Shown here: positions 57,329 to 64,000 of the stretch, one piece after another
How positions within the stretch are numbered: position 1 is the first letter of the stretch
Layout of the letters: every line of letters begins with the position of its first letter
NCBI GenBank assembly: GCA_901538445.1
Contig: LR594585.1
Location: 1,515,369-1,579,368, forward strand
From: Gemmataceae bacterium
GTDB taxonomy: Bacteria > Planctomycetota > Planctomycetia > Gemmatales > Gemmataceae
Direction: 5' to 3'
Length of the DNA stretch: 64,000 nt
Position numbers and translations under genes: made by a program
The notes under the pieces: generated by a model
The model's database searches: none
What the model saw: only the letters and a program-made list of their open reading frames with translations
Told to the model about the DNA's origin: nothing

Positions 57329-59779
57329 TCACCTCTTCGGTGCGGGGGTGTCGCGGGCGGGGTCCACCCGCAGGGTGCCGGACCCGGTCTGCTGGCGGAT
57401 CGACTGACCGTTCTCGGTCACGGTCACCTCGCAGGCGACGTCCTTGTACTGCCCGACCAGCGCGTCCCGGCTGGCTTCGACGGTGAACGCGACCTGCTTG
57501 TCGCCGGGGCGGATCGTCGGGAGTGGCTCGACCAAGGTGACGCCGGCGGGCAGTCGTCGGAGCGTCGCGGTCGCGGGGCCGGGCAGCGGCTTGGCGTGGG
57601 TCAGGTCGCACACGACCTCGGCCCGCTGGCCGCGCTCCACGGCGGAGCGGCGGACCGTCGCCACCAAGTACGGCTCGGACACCGTGAGGTCCACGAACGC
57701 GGAGGAGGTGCGGAATCGCCCGACCGGCGACAGGAAGTTCCCGACCTCCGACTTGCCGCTCATCCCGGTGATCGAGAGCCCGTGACTGCCGACGGCGGCG
57801 TCGGCTCCGGCGCGGATTCGGAGTTGCACCTCACCTTGCCCGGGTGGGACGACCACCGGAGCCTCCCGCTCGACGCCCCGCGGCACCCAGTCCACCCCGA
57901 TCTCGATCGGGCCGTCGTACCCCGGCTCGCGGCGGACGCGGGCGGTCAGCAGGAGTTCGCCGCTGCGGGCGAGCGCGACCGCCGGCTGCTCCAACTCCAA
58001 CCGGAACGGGGCCGGGTCGGTGACCCCGATGGCGAGCTTGTCGAGGGCGACCGTGCGCCACGCCAGCCCCTGCCGCCGGTCGGTCAATGCGACGGCGTGG
58101 AACGACCCGGTGAGTAGATCGCGGGAGCGATCGACGGGCCGCACCCGCAGTTCGAACGCACTCGCGGCGAACGGGGCGTCCGCGTCGGCGACGAACTGAA
58201 CGGGCAGCGTCGTCGCTCCGGGCCGGTACCGCGGGGTGATCGCCTTCACGCCGCGGGGCAGCCCGACCGCCTCCAGTTCGACCTCGCCGGAGAAGGCGTT
58301 GCCCGGGATCGGCGCGAGCGTCACGTTGCGGGTGATCCGCCCGCCGCGGGGCACGTCGAGCCGGTAGAGCGGCTGGAAGTTGTACACGTTCGGGCTGGCC
58401 AGGATCGTGCGGAGGCCGTCGCGGGCCGGCTCGACCTCCACGCGGTACACGTAGTCCGGGCCGGCCTTTCCGCGGGTGTCCTCGATCCCGAGCAGGTACT
58501 CGCCGGTCTTCTTCGGGCGGAAGATGACGACCGGGTCGAGGAACCGCTTGTCCTTCCACCGGCCGTTCCACACCGGCAGGTCGTGGTCGGCCGCGGTCGA
58601 GTCGTCGGCCTCGACCTCGTTGGCCCCGTCCGGGGCGTCGGCCGGGCGGAGCCAGACCTTCGGGTCGATGGGGTGGCCGAGGCCGCGGCCGAACACGGCG
58701 ACCTTGTACGCCTTCCCCTTCTCGACCCGCAGCTTGAACCGGCCGACCGCCCCGGGCGTGTCGATAACGCCGTTGAGCGCCGCCGGCAGCGCCGGGACGA
58801 CAACGGGGCTCGCACCGGATGGGCCGGCGAGCACGTTCGGGTACGGGCTGACGCGCAACCGGTTGGCCGACGGCGGCTGATCGCCGGGGGCGCCCGCGAA
58901 GAAGTCGAAGTCGCCGGGGGCGTCGGGCAGCTTCACGGTCTGCTTCGCGTCCCCCGCGGCGTCGCCGATCACGCGGACCGCGAGCGGCTCGCCGCCCTTA
59001 CCCCCGGCCGGGAACACCGCGGCCGGGCGAGCAAACGTACCGATGTGGCACCGGTAGAACACGTGACTCGACGGGTAGTACGTCGGCTGCGACACCTCGA
59101 CCACGTACTCGCCGTCGGCCGGTGCGACGACCGACAGGTGCGGGTCCTGGACGAGGAGCGGGGAGTCGTCGCAGCGGGCGAGTTCCTTGCCGCCCGGACC
59201 GAGGACGCGGACGCACGTGTCGGCCTCGCCCCCGTTGTGCAGGGTGCCGAGCCGCACCGCCTCGACCTCGACCGACAACCGCCGGCCCGCCTTGACCGTT
59301 ACTCGGTAGCAGTCGCGGTCGGTCCGGTCGCCCGGGTGCAACTCGCCGTGAACGGTGACGTTCAACGGCACCGGTTCGGCCCGTCCGGGGTCGTCGTTGT
59401 CCCCGAGCTTGGCCTCGTGCTCGTTGACGACCGGGAACGGCCCGACCCAGAACGTGACCGCCTCCGACAGCGCCTGGCCGACCAGCAACCGCAGCGGGTG
59501 CTCGCCGAGCGGGCAGTCGGCCGCGACGCGGAGCTTGGCCCGCACCCGCTCTCCGTCCTTGCCGGGCGGCAGCGACTCCAGGCCGAGGCACTCGATGCCG
59601 GGGCGGTAGAACAGCACCTGCCGCGGGCTGGCGAGGTGCGCGCCGTGGAACACGACCTCGATGGTCGTGCCCCGCTGGCCGCCGCGGGGGTAGACGTACT
59701 GAACATAGTACGGGTGGTGGAACGCGGGCGCGGGTGCGGTGGCGGCCAGCACCCCCGCAAGGGCCAGGGCGAATCTCAT
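57329..59779 (-). CDS. Exported protein with PPC (pre-peptidase C-terminal)-like domains
   Basis: 816 residues with a signal peptide. It contains beta-sandwich domains: an early PPC-like one with VNEHEAKLGDNDDPGRAEPV and DRDCYRVTVKAGRRLSVEV, then others with FKLRVEKGKAYKVAVFGRGLG and PKKTGEYLLGIEDTRGKAG. Such domains bind ligands on exported enzymes. No protease motif is present. The gene lies between DUF1501 (20 bases upstream) and the DUF1549/DUF1553 gene (5 bases downstream), so the product is probably part of the same envelope complex. The start follows directly on the upstream gene; ATG 59779 is used. Confidence 0.85.
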   Translation of the reverse strand: MRFALALAGVLAATAPAPAFHHPYYVQYVYPRGGQRGTTIEVVFHGAHLASPRQVLFYRPGIECLGLESLPPGKDGERVRAKLRVAADCPLGEHPLRLLVGQALSEAVTFWVGPFPVVNEHEAKLGDNDDPGRAEPVPLNVTVHGELHPGDRTDRDCYRVTVKAGRRLSVEVEAVRLGTLHNGGEADTCVRVLGPGGKELARCDDSPLLVQDPHLSVVAPADGEYVVEVSQPTYYPSSHVFYRCHIGTFARPAAVFPAGGKGGEPLAVRVIGDAAGDAKQTVKLPDAPGDFDFFAGAPGDQPPSANRLRVSPYPNVLAGPSGASPVVVPALPAALNGVIDTPGAVGRFKLRVEKGKAYKVAVFGRGLGHPIDPKVWLRPADAPDGANEVEADDSTAADHDLPVWNGRWKDKRFLDPVVIFRPKKTGEYLLGIEDTRGKAGPDYVYRVEVEPARDGLRTILASPNVYNFQPLYRLDVPRGGRITRNVTLAPIPGNAFSGEVELEAVGLPRGVKAITPRYRPGATTLPVQFVADADAPFAASAFELRVRPVDRSRDLLTGSFHAVALTDRRQGLAWRTVALDKLAIGVTDPAPFRLELEQPAVALARSGELLLTARVRREPGYDGPIEIGVDWVPRGVEREAPVVVPPGQGEVQLRIRAGADAAVGSHGLSITGMSGKSEVGNFLSPVGRFRTSSAFVDLTVSEPYLVATVRRSAVERGQRAEVVCDLTHAKPLPGPATATLRRLPAGVTLVEPLPTIRPGDKQVAFTVEASRDALVGQYKDVACEVTVTENGQSIRQQTGSGTLRVDPARDTPAPKR

Positions 59780-59799
59780 GAGGCCGGCTCCGGGTTGGG

Positions 59800-61134
59800 T
59801 CAGGCCACGAGGCCCTTGACGAGCTTGCCGCCGCGGACGATGTCGATCGGCCGGTCCCCCGGGGCCATCAGTCGCTCCTCGGCGTCGATCCCGATCAGGT
59901 GGTAGACGGTGTGGAGCAAATCCTCCACCGGCACGGCGTCGCGGGCGACGTCGCTGAGTGTCGCGTCGGACGCGCCGTACACCAGTCCCCGCGGGGTGCC
60001 GCCGCCGGCCAGCGCGGCCGAGAACACCCGGGCGTAGTGGTCCCGGCCGGCGTCGATGTTGATCTTGGGGGAGCGGCCGAACTCGGTCACCAGGACGACG
60101 AGTGTCGAGTCGAGCAACCCCCGCGCGTCGAGGTCGGTGACGAGCCCGGCGAAGGCGTGGTCGACGGCCGGCAGCAGCGCGGCCATCTGTTCGCGGATGG
60201 TCAGGTGCATGTCGAAGCCGCCGATCTCAACGTTCACGAACCGCACCCCGGCCTCGACCAGCCGGCGGGCCAGCAGCAGCCGCTTGCCGACGAGCACCTG
60301 CTGCCGCGTCTTGGGGTTCACGAAGTTGCCGCAGTAGAGGTCAGTCGTGGCGGCGGACTCGCCGTCGAGGGAGAACGCCTTCTGTGCCGCCGGGGACGCA
60401 ACGAGCTTGTAGGCCCGCTGGTAGAACTCGTCTGCGGTATCGAGCACGCCCGCGTCCGCGCCGGCGGCTCGCAGGTGGGATTCGACCGCCCCGCGGGCGG
60501 CCTGGCGCCGCGCGAATCGCTCGGCAGTCAACCCGACGGGCAGCGCGATGTCGCGGACCTTGAAACCCGGGACGGCGGGGTCAGCGCCGACGTTGAAAGG
60601 GCCGTATTTTGCGCTCAGATAGCCCGACCCGGCAAACGAAACGGCGGCCGGCACCCCGACGAACGGCGGCAGGTCGTTCCGCGGGCCGAACTTGTACCCG
60701 ACGACCGACCCCATCGCCGGGTGCTGGATCGCCGGCGTCGGGGCGTACCCGGTGAGCATGTGGTACTGCGCCTGCCCGTGGTCCGGGATGCGGCCGGACA
60801 CCGACCGCACCACGGTGACCTTGTCGAGCACCCTCGCCGCGGCCGGCATCGTCTCGCTGAACACCACGCCGGCCTGCCGGGTCTTGACGACGCCGAACGG
60901 CCCGCGGTACTCGACCGGGGCTTCCGGCTTCGGATCGAGCGACTCCTGCGCCGCGCACCCGCCCGAGAGGAAGATCTGGATGACGTTCTGCGCCTTCGGC
61001 TCGCGGGCCGGGCGGCCGGGGTCGGCGGCCCCGGCCCGCAGGCGGAAGTAGTCGGCCAGTGTGAGGCCCAGCCCGAGGGAGCCGACGCGGAGGGCCGCCC
61101 GGCGGGTGGGGCGTTGGGTCTGGGGAGAGGGCAT
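59800..61134 (-). CDS. DUF1501 family protein with Tat signal
   Basis: 444 residues, DUF1501 family. The N-terminal PTRRAALRVGSLGLGLTLAD carries a twin-arginine signal. The core has QIFLSGGCAAQESLDPKPEAP, then VVRSVSGRIPDHGQAQYHMLTG and, later, LVVLVTEFGRSPKINIDAGRDHYARV, a block that is similar in the other DUF1501 gene in this window (8199-9530). It is the first gene of the four-gene operon with PPC, DUF1549/1553 and cytochrome-propeller genes, the usual context. Activity unknown. It diverges from an ECF sigma gene. Confidence 0.92.
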   Translation of the reverse strand: MPSPQTQRPTRRAALRVGSLGLGLTLADYFRLRAGAADPGRPAREPKAQNVIQIFLSGGCAAQESLDPKPEAPVEYRGPFGVVKTRQAGVVFSETMPAAARVLDKVTVVRSVSGRIPDHGQAQYHMLTGYAPTPAIQHPAMGSVVGYKFGPRNDLPPFVGVPAAVSFAGSGYLSAKYGPFNVGADPAVPGFKVRDIALPVGLTAERFARRQAARGAVESHLRAAGADAGVLDTADEFYQRAYKLVASPAAQKAFSLDGESAATTDLYCGNFVNPKTRQQVLVGKRLLLARRLVEAGVRFVNVEIGGFDMHLTIREQMAALLPAVDHAFAGLVTDLDARGLLDSTLVVLVTEFGRSPKINIDAGRDHYARVFSAALAGGGTPRGLVYGASDATLSDVARDAVPVEDLLHTVYHLIGIDAEERLMAPGDRPIDIVRGGKLVKGLVA

Positions 61135-61347
61135 GCGGTCGTCCGGTAGGGGCGGGAGGCCGGCGGGTCAGCCACTGAGTCTTCCGCCGCCGGCCGCCCG
61201 GATTGGACACCGTTTTTCCGGAATCCGCCGCCCGGAACAGCGGGGCCGAACTTCGGTGTCCAATTCCGCCGCGCCGGAGCGGACAGTAATGTGCCCCAGG
61301 CGGGCGTGCGACACGCCGGCCGCGGGCGAGACCTTCAGAGCGTTCGG

Positions 61348-61878
61348 ATGCCGGACCCGAAAGATGAACACGAGCGGTTCACGCGGCTCTTCGTGGCCCA
61401 CGAGCCGGACGTCCTGCGGGCCATCCTGCCGTTCGTCCCCCACCGGGCCGACGCCCGCGAGGTGCTCCAGGAGACGGCCGTCGCGCTGTGGCGGCACTTC
61501 GACAGCTACGACCCGGCGCGGCCGTTCGCGGCCTGGGCGTGCGGGTTCGCCCGGGTCGAGGTGCTGCGGTTCCTCCGCGGGGCCAGCCGGCGGCGGCAGC
61601 TCACCGAGCGGGCCGCGGCCGCTCTGATGACGACCCGGGGGGAAATGGCCGGGGAACTCGGGGAGCAGGAGGCGCACCTGCGGACCTGCCTCGGCCGACT
61701 GCCCGCCGCGCAGCGGGCCGTGGTCGAGGGGTACTACCTGCACGACCGCCCGGTCGAGGCGCTGGCGCGGGACACCGGGCTCACGGCCGAGGCGGTGTAC
61801 AAGACGCTCCAGCGCGCCCGCCGGGCCCTGGCCGAGTGCGTGCGCGGCAAGACGTTCGCGGGGGACCGACATGACTGA
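61348..61878 (+). CDS. ECF sigma factor
   Basis: 176 residues, a plain ECF sigma factor (Rhodopirellula/Verrucomicrobium-type). Region 2 has PHRADAREVLQETAVALWRHFDSY and RPFAAWACGFARVEVLRFLR. Region 4 has LRTCLGRLPAAQRAVVEGYYLHDRPVEALARDTGLTAEAVYKTLQRAR with a helix-turn-helix. Start ATG 61348 is supported by the beginning of region 2 shortly after it. The last eight bases overlap the first codons of the next gene, which codes for a membrane protein, so the two are translationally coupled as sigma and anti-sigma-like partner. Confidence 0.9.
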   Translation: MPDPKDEHERFTRLFVAHEPDVLRAILPFVPHRADAREVLQETAVALWRHFDSYDPARPFAAWACGFARVEVLRFLRGASRRRQLTERAAAALMTTRGEMAGELGEQEAHLRTCLGRLPAAQRAVVEGYYLHDRPVEALARDTGLTAEAVYKTLQRARRALAECVRGKTFAGDRHD

Positions 61879-62830
61879 CGACGACCTGCGCGCCCTGATC
61901 GACCGACACCTCGACGGGCTGACGACGCCCGCCGAGGCGGAGGCGCTGTCCCGGCGGCTGGAAGACGACCCGGCGGCGCGGGCCGACTACCTGCGGCTGG
62001 CCGGCGTCCACGCCCTGCTCGCGGCGGGCGACCTGAGTGCCGCCCCGGCCACGCCCGCGGCGGCCGGGGCCGCCGTCACGACGAGGGGGCGGTGGAAGTT
62101 CGGCCTGTCGGGGCTCGCGGCCGGTGTCCTGGTCGGCGCCGTCTCGTCCTCCCTGGTGTGGGCACACGCCCGGCCGGCCGCGCCTCCGCCCGATGCGGCG
62201 GCCGAGTCGCTGCCACTGGCGGACGGGGGCTTCGAAGATGGGCCGGCCCCGGAGACCGAGGGCGTCCCCGTTCGGGCGGGCGTGTGGGGCGGCGACTTCA
62301 CCCGGGTGGTTACCGCCGAGCAGGGCGTGACCCCGTTCGACGGGGCCAGGATGCTGCGGTTCCTGCGGGCGGACAACGCCAGTTCCCCGCCCGGCGGGGC
62401 CCAGCGGACCGCCGAGGTGTGGCAGACGATCGACCTCCGGCCGCTGCGGGGGCGTCTCGGCCCCGACCCGGTGGTCGAGTCCTCGGCCCGCTTCGCCGCG
62501 GCGCCCGCGGCCCGCCCAAACGGGGCCAAGGTCGGAATCGTGCTGGCCGCGTTTTCCGGCGACCCCGGGACCGCACGTGCCGCATGGCCGGCGCGGCGGT
62601 CGGCGGCGCTGGCGGTCGCGTCCAAGGAGGAGCCGGCCGCCTCCCGGCCAGGGGCGTGGCAGCACGTCGTCGTCCAGATCACGTTGCCCCCGGACGCGGA
62701 CTACTTGCTCCTGCAGGCCGGCGTCCACGTGCCCCCGCCGGGCCCGGTCGAGTTTCCCGGGTGCTACCTCGACGACGTTGCCGTCCGGCTGTTCCCACCG
62801 GGCGGTGGCCGCCGCCCCGGGGCCCGGTAA
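61871..62830 (+). CDS. Membrane protein, likely anti-sigma-type partner of the ECF factor
   Basis: 319 residues. The N-terminal 45 residues are helical and acidic (DDDLRALIDRHLDGLTTPAEAEALSRRLEDD), the pattern of cytoplasmic anti-sigma domains in planctomycete FecR-like proteins. One membrane helix follows (about 77-98, FGLSGLAAGVLVGAVSSSLVWA). The exported part (about 110-319) resembles a carbohydrate-binding beta-sandwich, with FEDGPAPE at its start and FPGCYLDDVAVRLF at its end. It overlaps the sigma gene by eight bases. A role in holding the sigma factor inactive until an external signal is inferred from position and layout. Confidence 0.82.
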   Translation: MTDDDLRALIDRHLDGLTTPAEAEALSRRLEDDPAARADYLRLAGVHALLAAGDLSAAPATPAAAGAAVTTRGRWKFGLSGLAAGVLVGAVSSSLVWAHARPAAPPPDAAAESLPLADGGFEDGPAPETEGVPVRAGVWGGDFTRVVTAEQGVTPFDGARMLRFLRADNASSPPGGAQRTAEVWQTIDLRPLRGRLGPDPVVESSARFAAAPAARPNGAKVGIVLAAFSGDPGTARAAWPARRSAALAVASKEEPAASRPGAWQHVVVQITLPPDADYLLLQAGVHVPPPGPVEFPGCYLDDVAVRLFPPGGGRRPGAR

Positions 62831-62976
62831 CCCGCCGGCCGACGCGACCGCTCGGGGGCCGGAACCGCGACATCCGTTTCGTCCGAATCTGCTGCGGCCC
62901 CTCGACGAGCGCCGCTCGGGCGCGAGACCGGACGTTGGCACCCGCCAGTCGCGCCCAACAACCCAGGAGTTCCGAA

Positions 62977-64000
62977 ATGCCCCGAACCGCAACCCTCGCG
63001 TGCGCAGGCCTCATCTGGCTGACGTGTGCGACCGCTGCCCCCCCCGCCCCCGTCCCCGCCAAGACGGGCACGTTCGACGAACGGGCCGCGCTCGTCATCC
63101 AGGCGGCGACGGCCGACCCGGCGAAGTTGACCGGCGGCAACCCCATGCACTTCTGGATCGCCCAGCGGTACTTCGAGCTGGGCGAAACGGACAAGGGCCT
63201 GGCGATCGTGAAGGCCGGCGTCAAAGCCGGCCGGTCGTTCATCGAGAAGCGGGTGGCCGACAAGCACGAGAACGTCGGGTACAACGGCTTCATGTACTGG
63301 GCCATGCTCAACTGCTACTCGCGGTGGCACCACCTGTTCCCGAAGGAGGTCCTCGACGACTACCGGTACGTGTTCACGACGGCCACGAACTACAAGGGGA
63401 CGACGGGGAACCTGTCGCTGGTCCACACGCTCGCGTTGTTCCACGCCGACCGCATCTGGGGGCCGGAAAACCTGCCGAAGGACGGCCGGTACGGCGCGCG
63501 GGGCGAGGGGGCCGTGAAGTGGCTCCACGCCCGGCTCGACGCCACCGCCAAGTACGGGTCCGGCGAGTTCGCCTCCCGGCCATACATGCTCGTCAACGTC
63601 GGCACCCTGCTCATGCTCGACAACGACCTCGTCGAGAAGTCGCTCCGCCGGAAGGCCGTGATGGTGTACGAGATGTCGCTCGCCCACGCCGCCGGTACCT
63701 GGCTGCGGGGGCACTGGGTGGTCCCGGCCGGCCGCAGCTACCCGGACCAGCTCACCCAGCAGCCGAGCGGCAGCGCGGGGATGCTCTGGACGTACTTCGG
63801 CGGCGTGGCGCCGCGTCTGGACGCGCAGAGTTCTGCAATCTTTTCGGCCGGGGAGAAGTTCCGCCCGTCCCCGCTGATCGTCCGGGCGGCCACCGACCGC
63901 GACAAACCGTACGTCTGTCGCAGCCGGTTCGACGGCAAGAAGACGTTCCAGACCACGTTCATGAACAAGACCTACGGCGTGTTCAGCACGGCCGTGCTGC
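62977..64000 (+). CDS. Secreted helical-repeat protein, incomplete at window end
   Basis: An open frame of at least 341 residues from ATG 62977, with GGAG ten bases before it and no stop before the window ends. It begins with a signal peptide (MPRTATLACAGLIWLTCATA, cleavage near APPAP). The body is rich in aromatic residues and helices (PMHFWIAQRYFELGETDKGLAI, GYNGFMYWAMLNCYSRWHHLF), which suggests an alpha/alpha-toroid fold as in polysaccharide lyases and glycosidases. No catalytic motif is recognised. It lies 146 bases after the sigma/anti-sigma pair and may be a target of that regulator. Confidence 0.7.
   Translation, partial: MPRTATLACAGLIWLTCATAAPPAPVPAKTGTFDERAALVIQAATADPAKLTGGNPMHFWIAQRYFELGETDKGLAIVKAGVKAGRSFIEKRVADKHENVGYNGFMYWAMLNCYSRWHHLFPKEVLDDYRYVFTTATNYKGTTGNLSLVHTLALFHADRIWGPENLPKDGRYGARGEGAVKWLHARLDATAKYGSGEFASRPYMLVNVGTLLMLDNDLVEKSLRRKAVMVYEMSLAHAAGTWLRGHWVVPAGRSYPDQLTQQPSGSAGMLWTYFGGVAPRLDAQSSAIFSAGEKFRPSPLIVRAATDRDKPYVCRSRFDGKKTFQTTFMNKTYGVFSTAVL

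Overview
The window is about 64 kb of very GC-rich bacterial chromosome. It looks like a planctomycete of the Gemmata group (Gemmataceae). The evidence is the co-occurrence of DUF1501 proteins with Tat signals, a DUF1549/DUF1553-type cytochrome protein with a CxxxxCH motif, a prepilin-like DUF1559 protein, TIGR03067 and DUF1579 proteins, many ECF sigma factors with extra C-terminal domains, Ser/Thr kinases including one fused to leucine-rich repeats, and a surface protein with the N-terminal LExLDERxVPA motif. No rRNA, tRNA, CRISPR array, prophage or plasmid module was seen.

Layout. 0.2-9.5 kb: PBP4-type D,D-carboxypeptidase, small lipoproteins, a thioredoxin-fold lipoprotein, lspA, a Bfd-like ferredoxin overlapping a convergent bacterioferritin gene, a DHH phosphoesterase, and a three-gene DUF1501 operon. 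9.7-15.8 kb: a 1381-residue kinase with four LRR modules, then an acetolactate synthase large subunit. 15.9-22.2 kb: an orphan DUF104 antitoxin-like gene, DUF1579, an ECF sigma/transmembrane fusion, and a minus-strand cluster of sigma factor, two SDR oxidoreductases, a TIGR03067 protein and a SnoaL-like protein. 22.4-28.8 kb: mnmE coupled to a DUF2007-like gene, M32 carboxypeptidase, a second kinase, and an AAA+ protein with degenerate catalytic motifs. 29-39.3 kb: cysteine-synthase-like enzyme, terpene-cyclase-fold protein, FHA-GAF-HD-GYP protein, a duplicated lipoprotein pair, HAD hydrolase, pdxA, a PpiC-type isomerase and queE. 39.5-49.7 kb: a giant beta-helix protein with internal duplication, an RlmI-like methyltransferase, a lower-GC two-gene operon (EEP nuclease plus unknown protein), phosphofructokinase and a CotH-type protein. 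49.8-64 kb: an unknown gene, an IS5-family insertion sequence, a prepilin-like/lipoprotein pair, a four-gene DUF1501/PPC/DUF1549-1553/WD40-cytochrome operon, an ECF sigma plus membrane partner, and a secreted protein that runs off the end.

Most genes are housekeeping or typical planctomycete envelope and signalling genes in short operons of one to four genes. The most unusual signal is the density of palindromic and heptad-repeat elements. They sit between genes and in at least three places enter coding sequence: the M32 carboxypeptidase, mnmE, and the 3' end of the DUF104 gene. In the first two they keep the reading frame. Other points worth a second look are the AAA+ protein with substitutions in Walker A, Walker B, sensor 1 and the arginine-finger region, and the EEP two-gene operon of atypical base composition.

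All calls come from reading the sequence and translated frames; no database search was run. Starts were moved inward wherever a signal peptide, domain boundary or ribosome binding site supported a later start than the longest frame.
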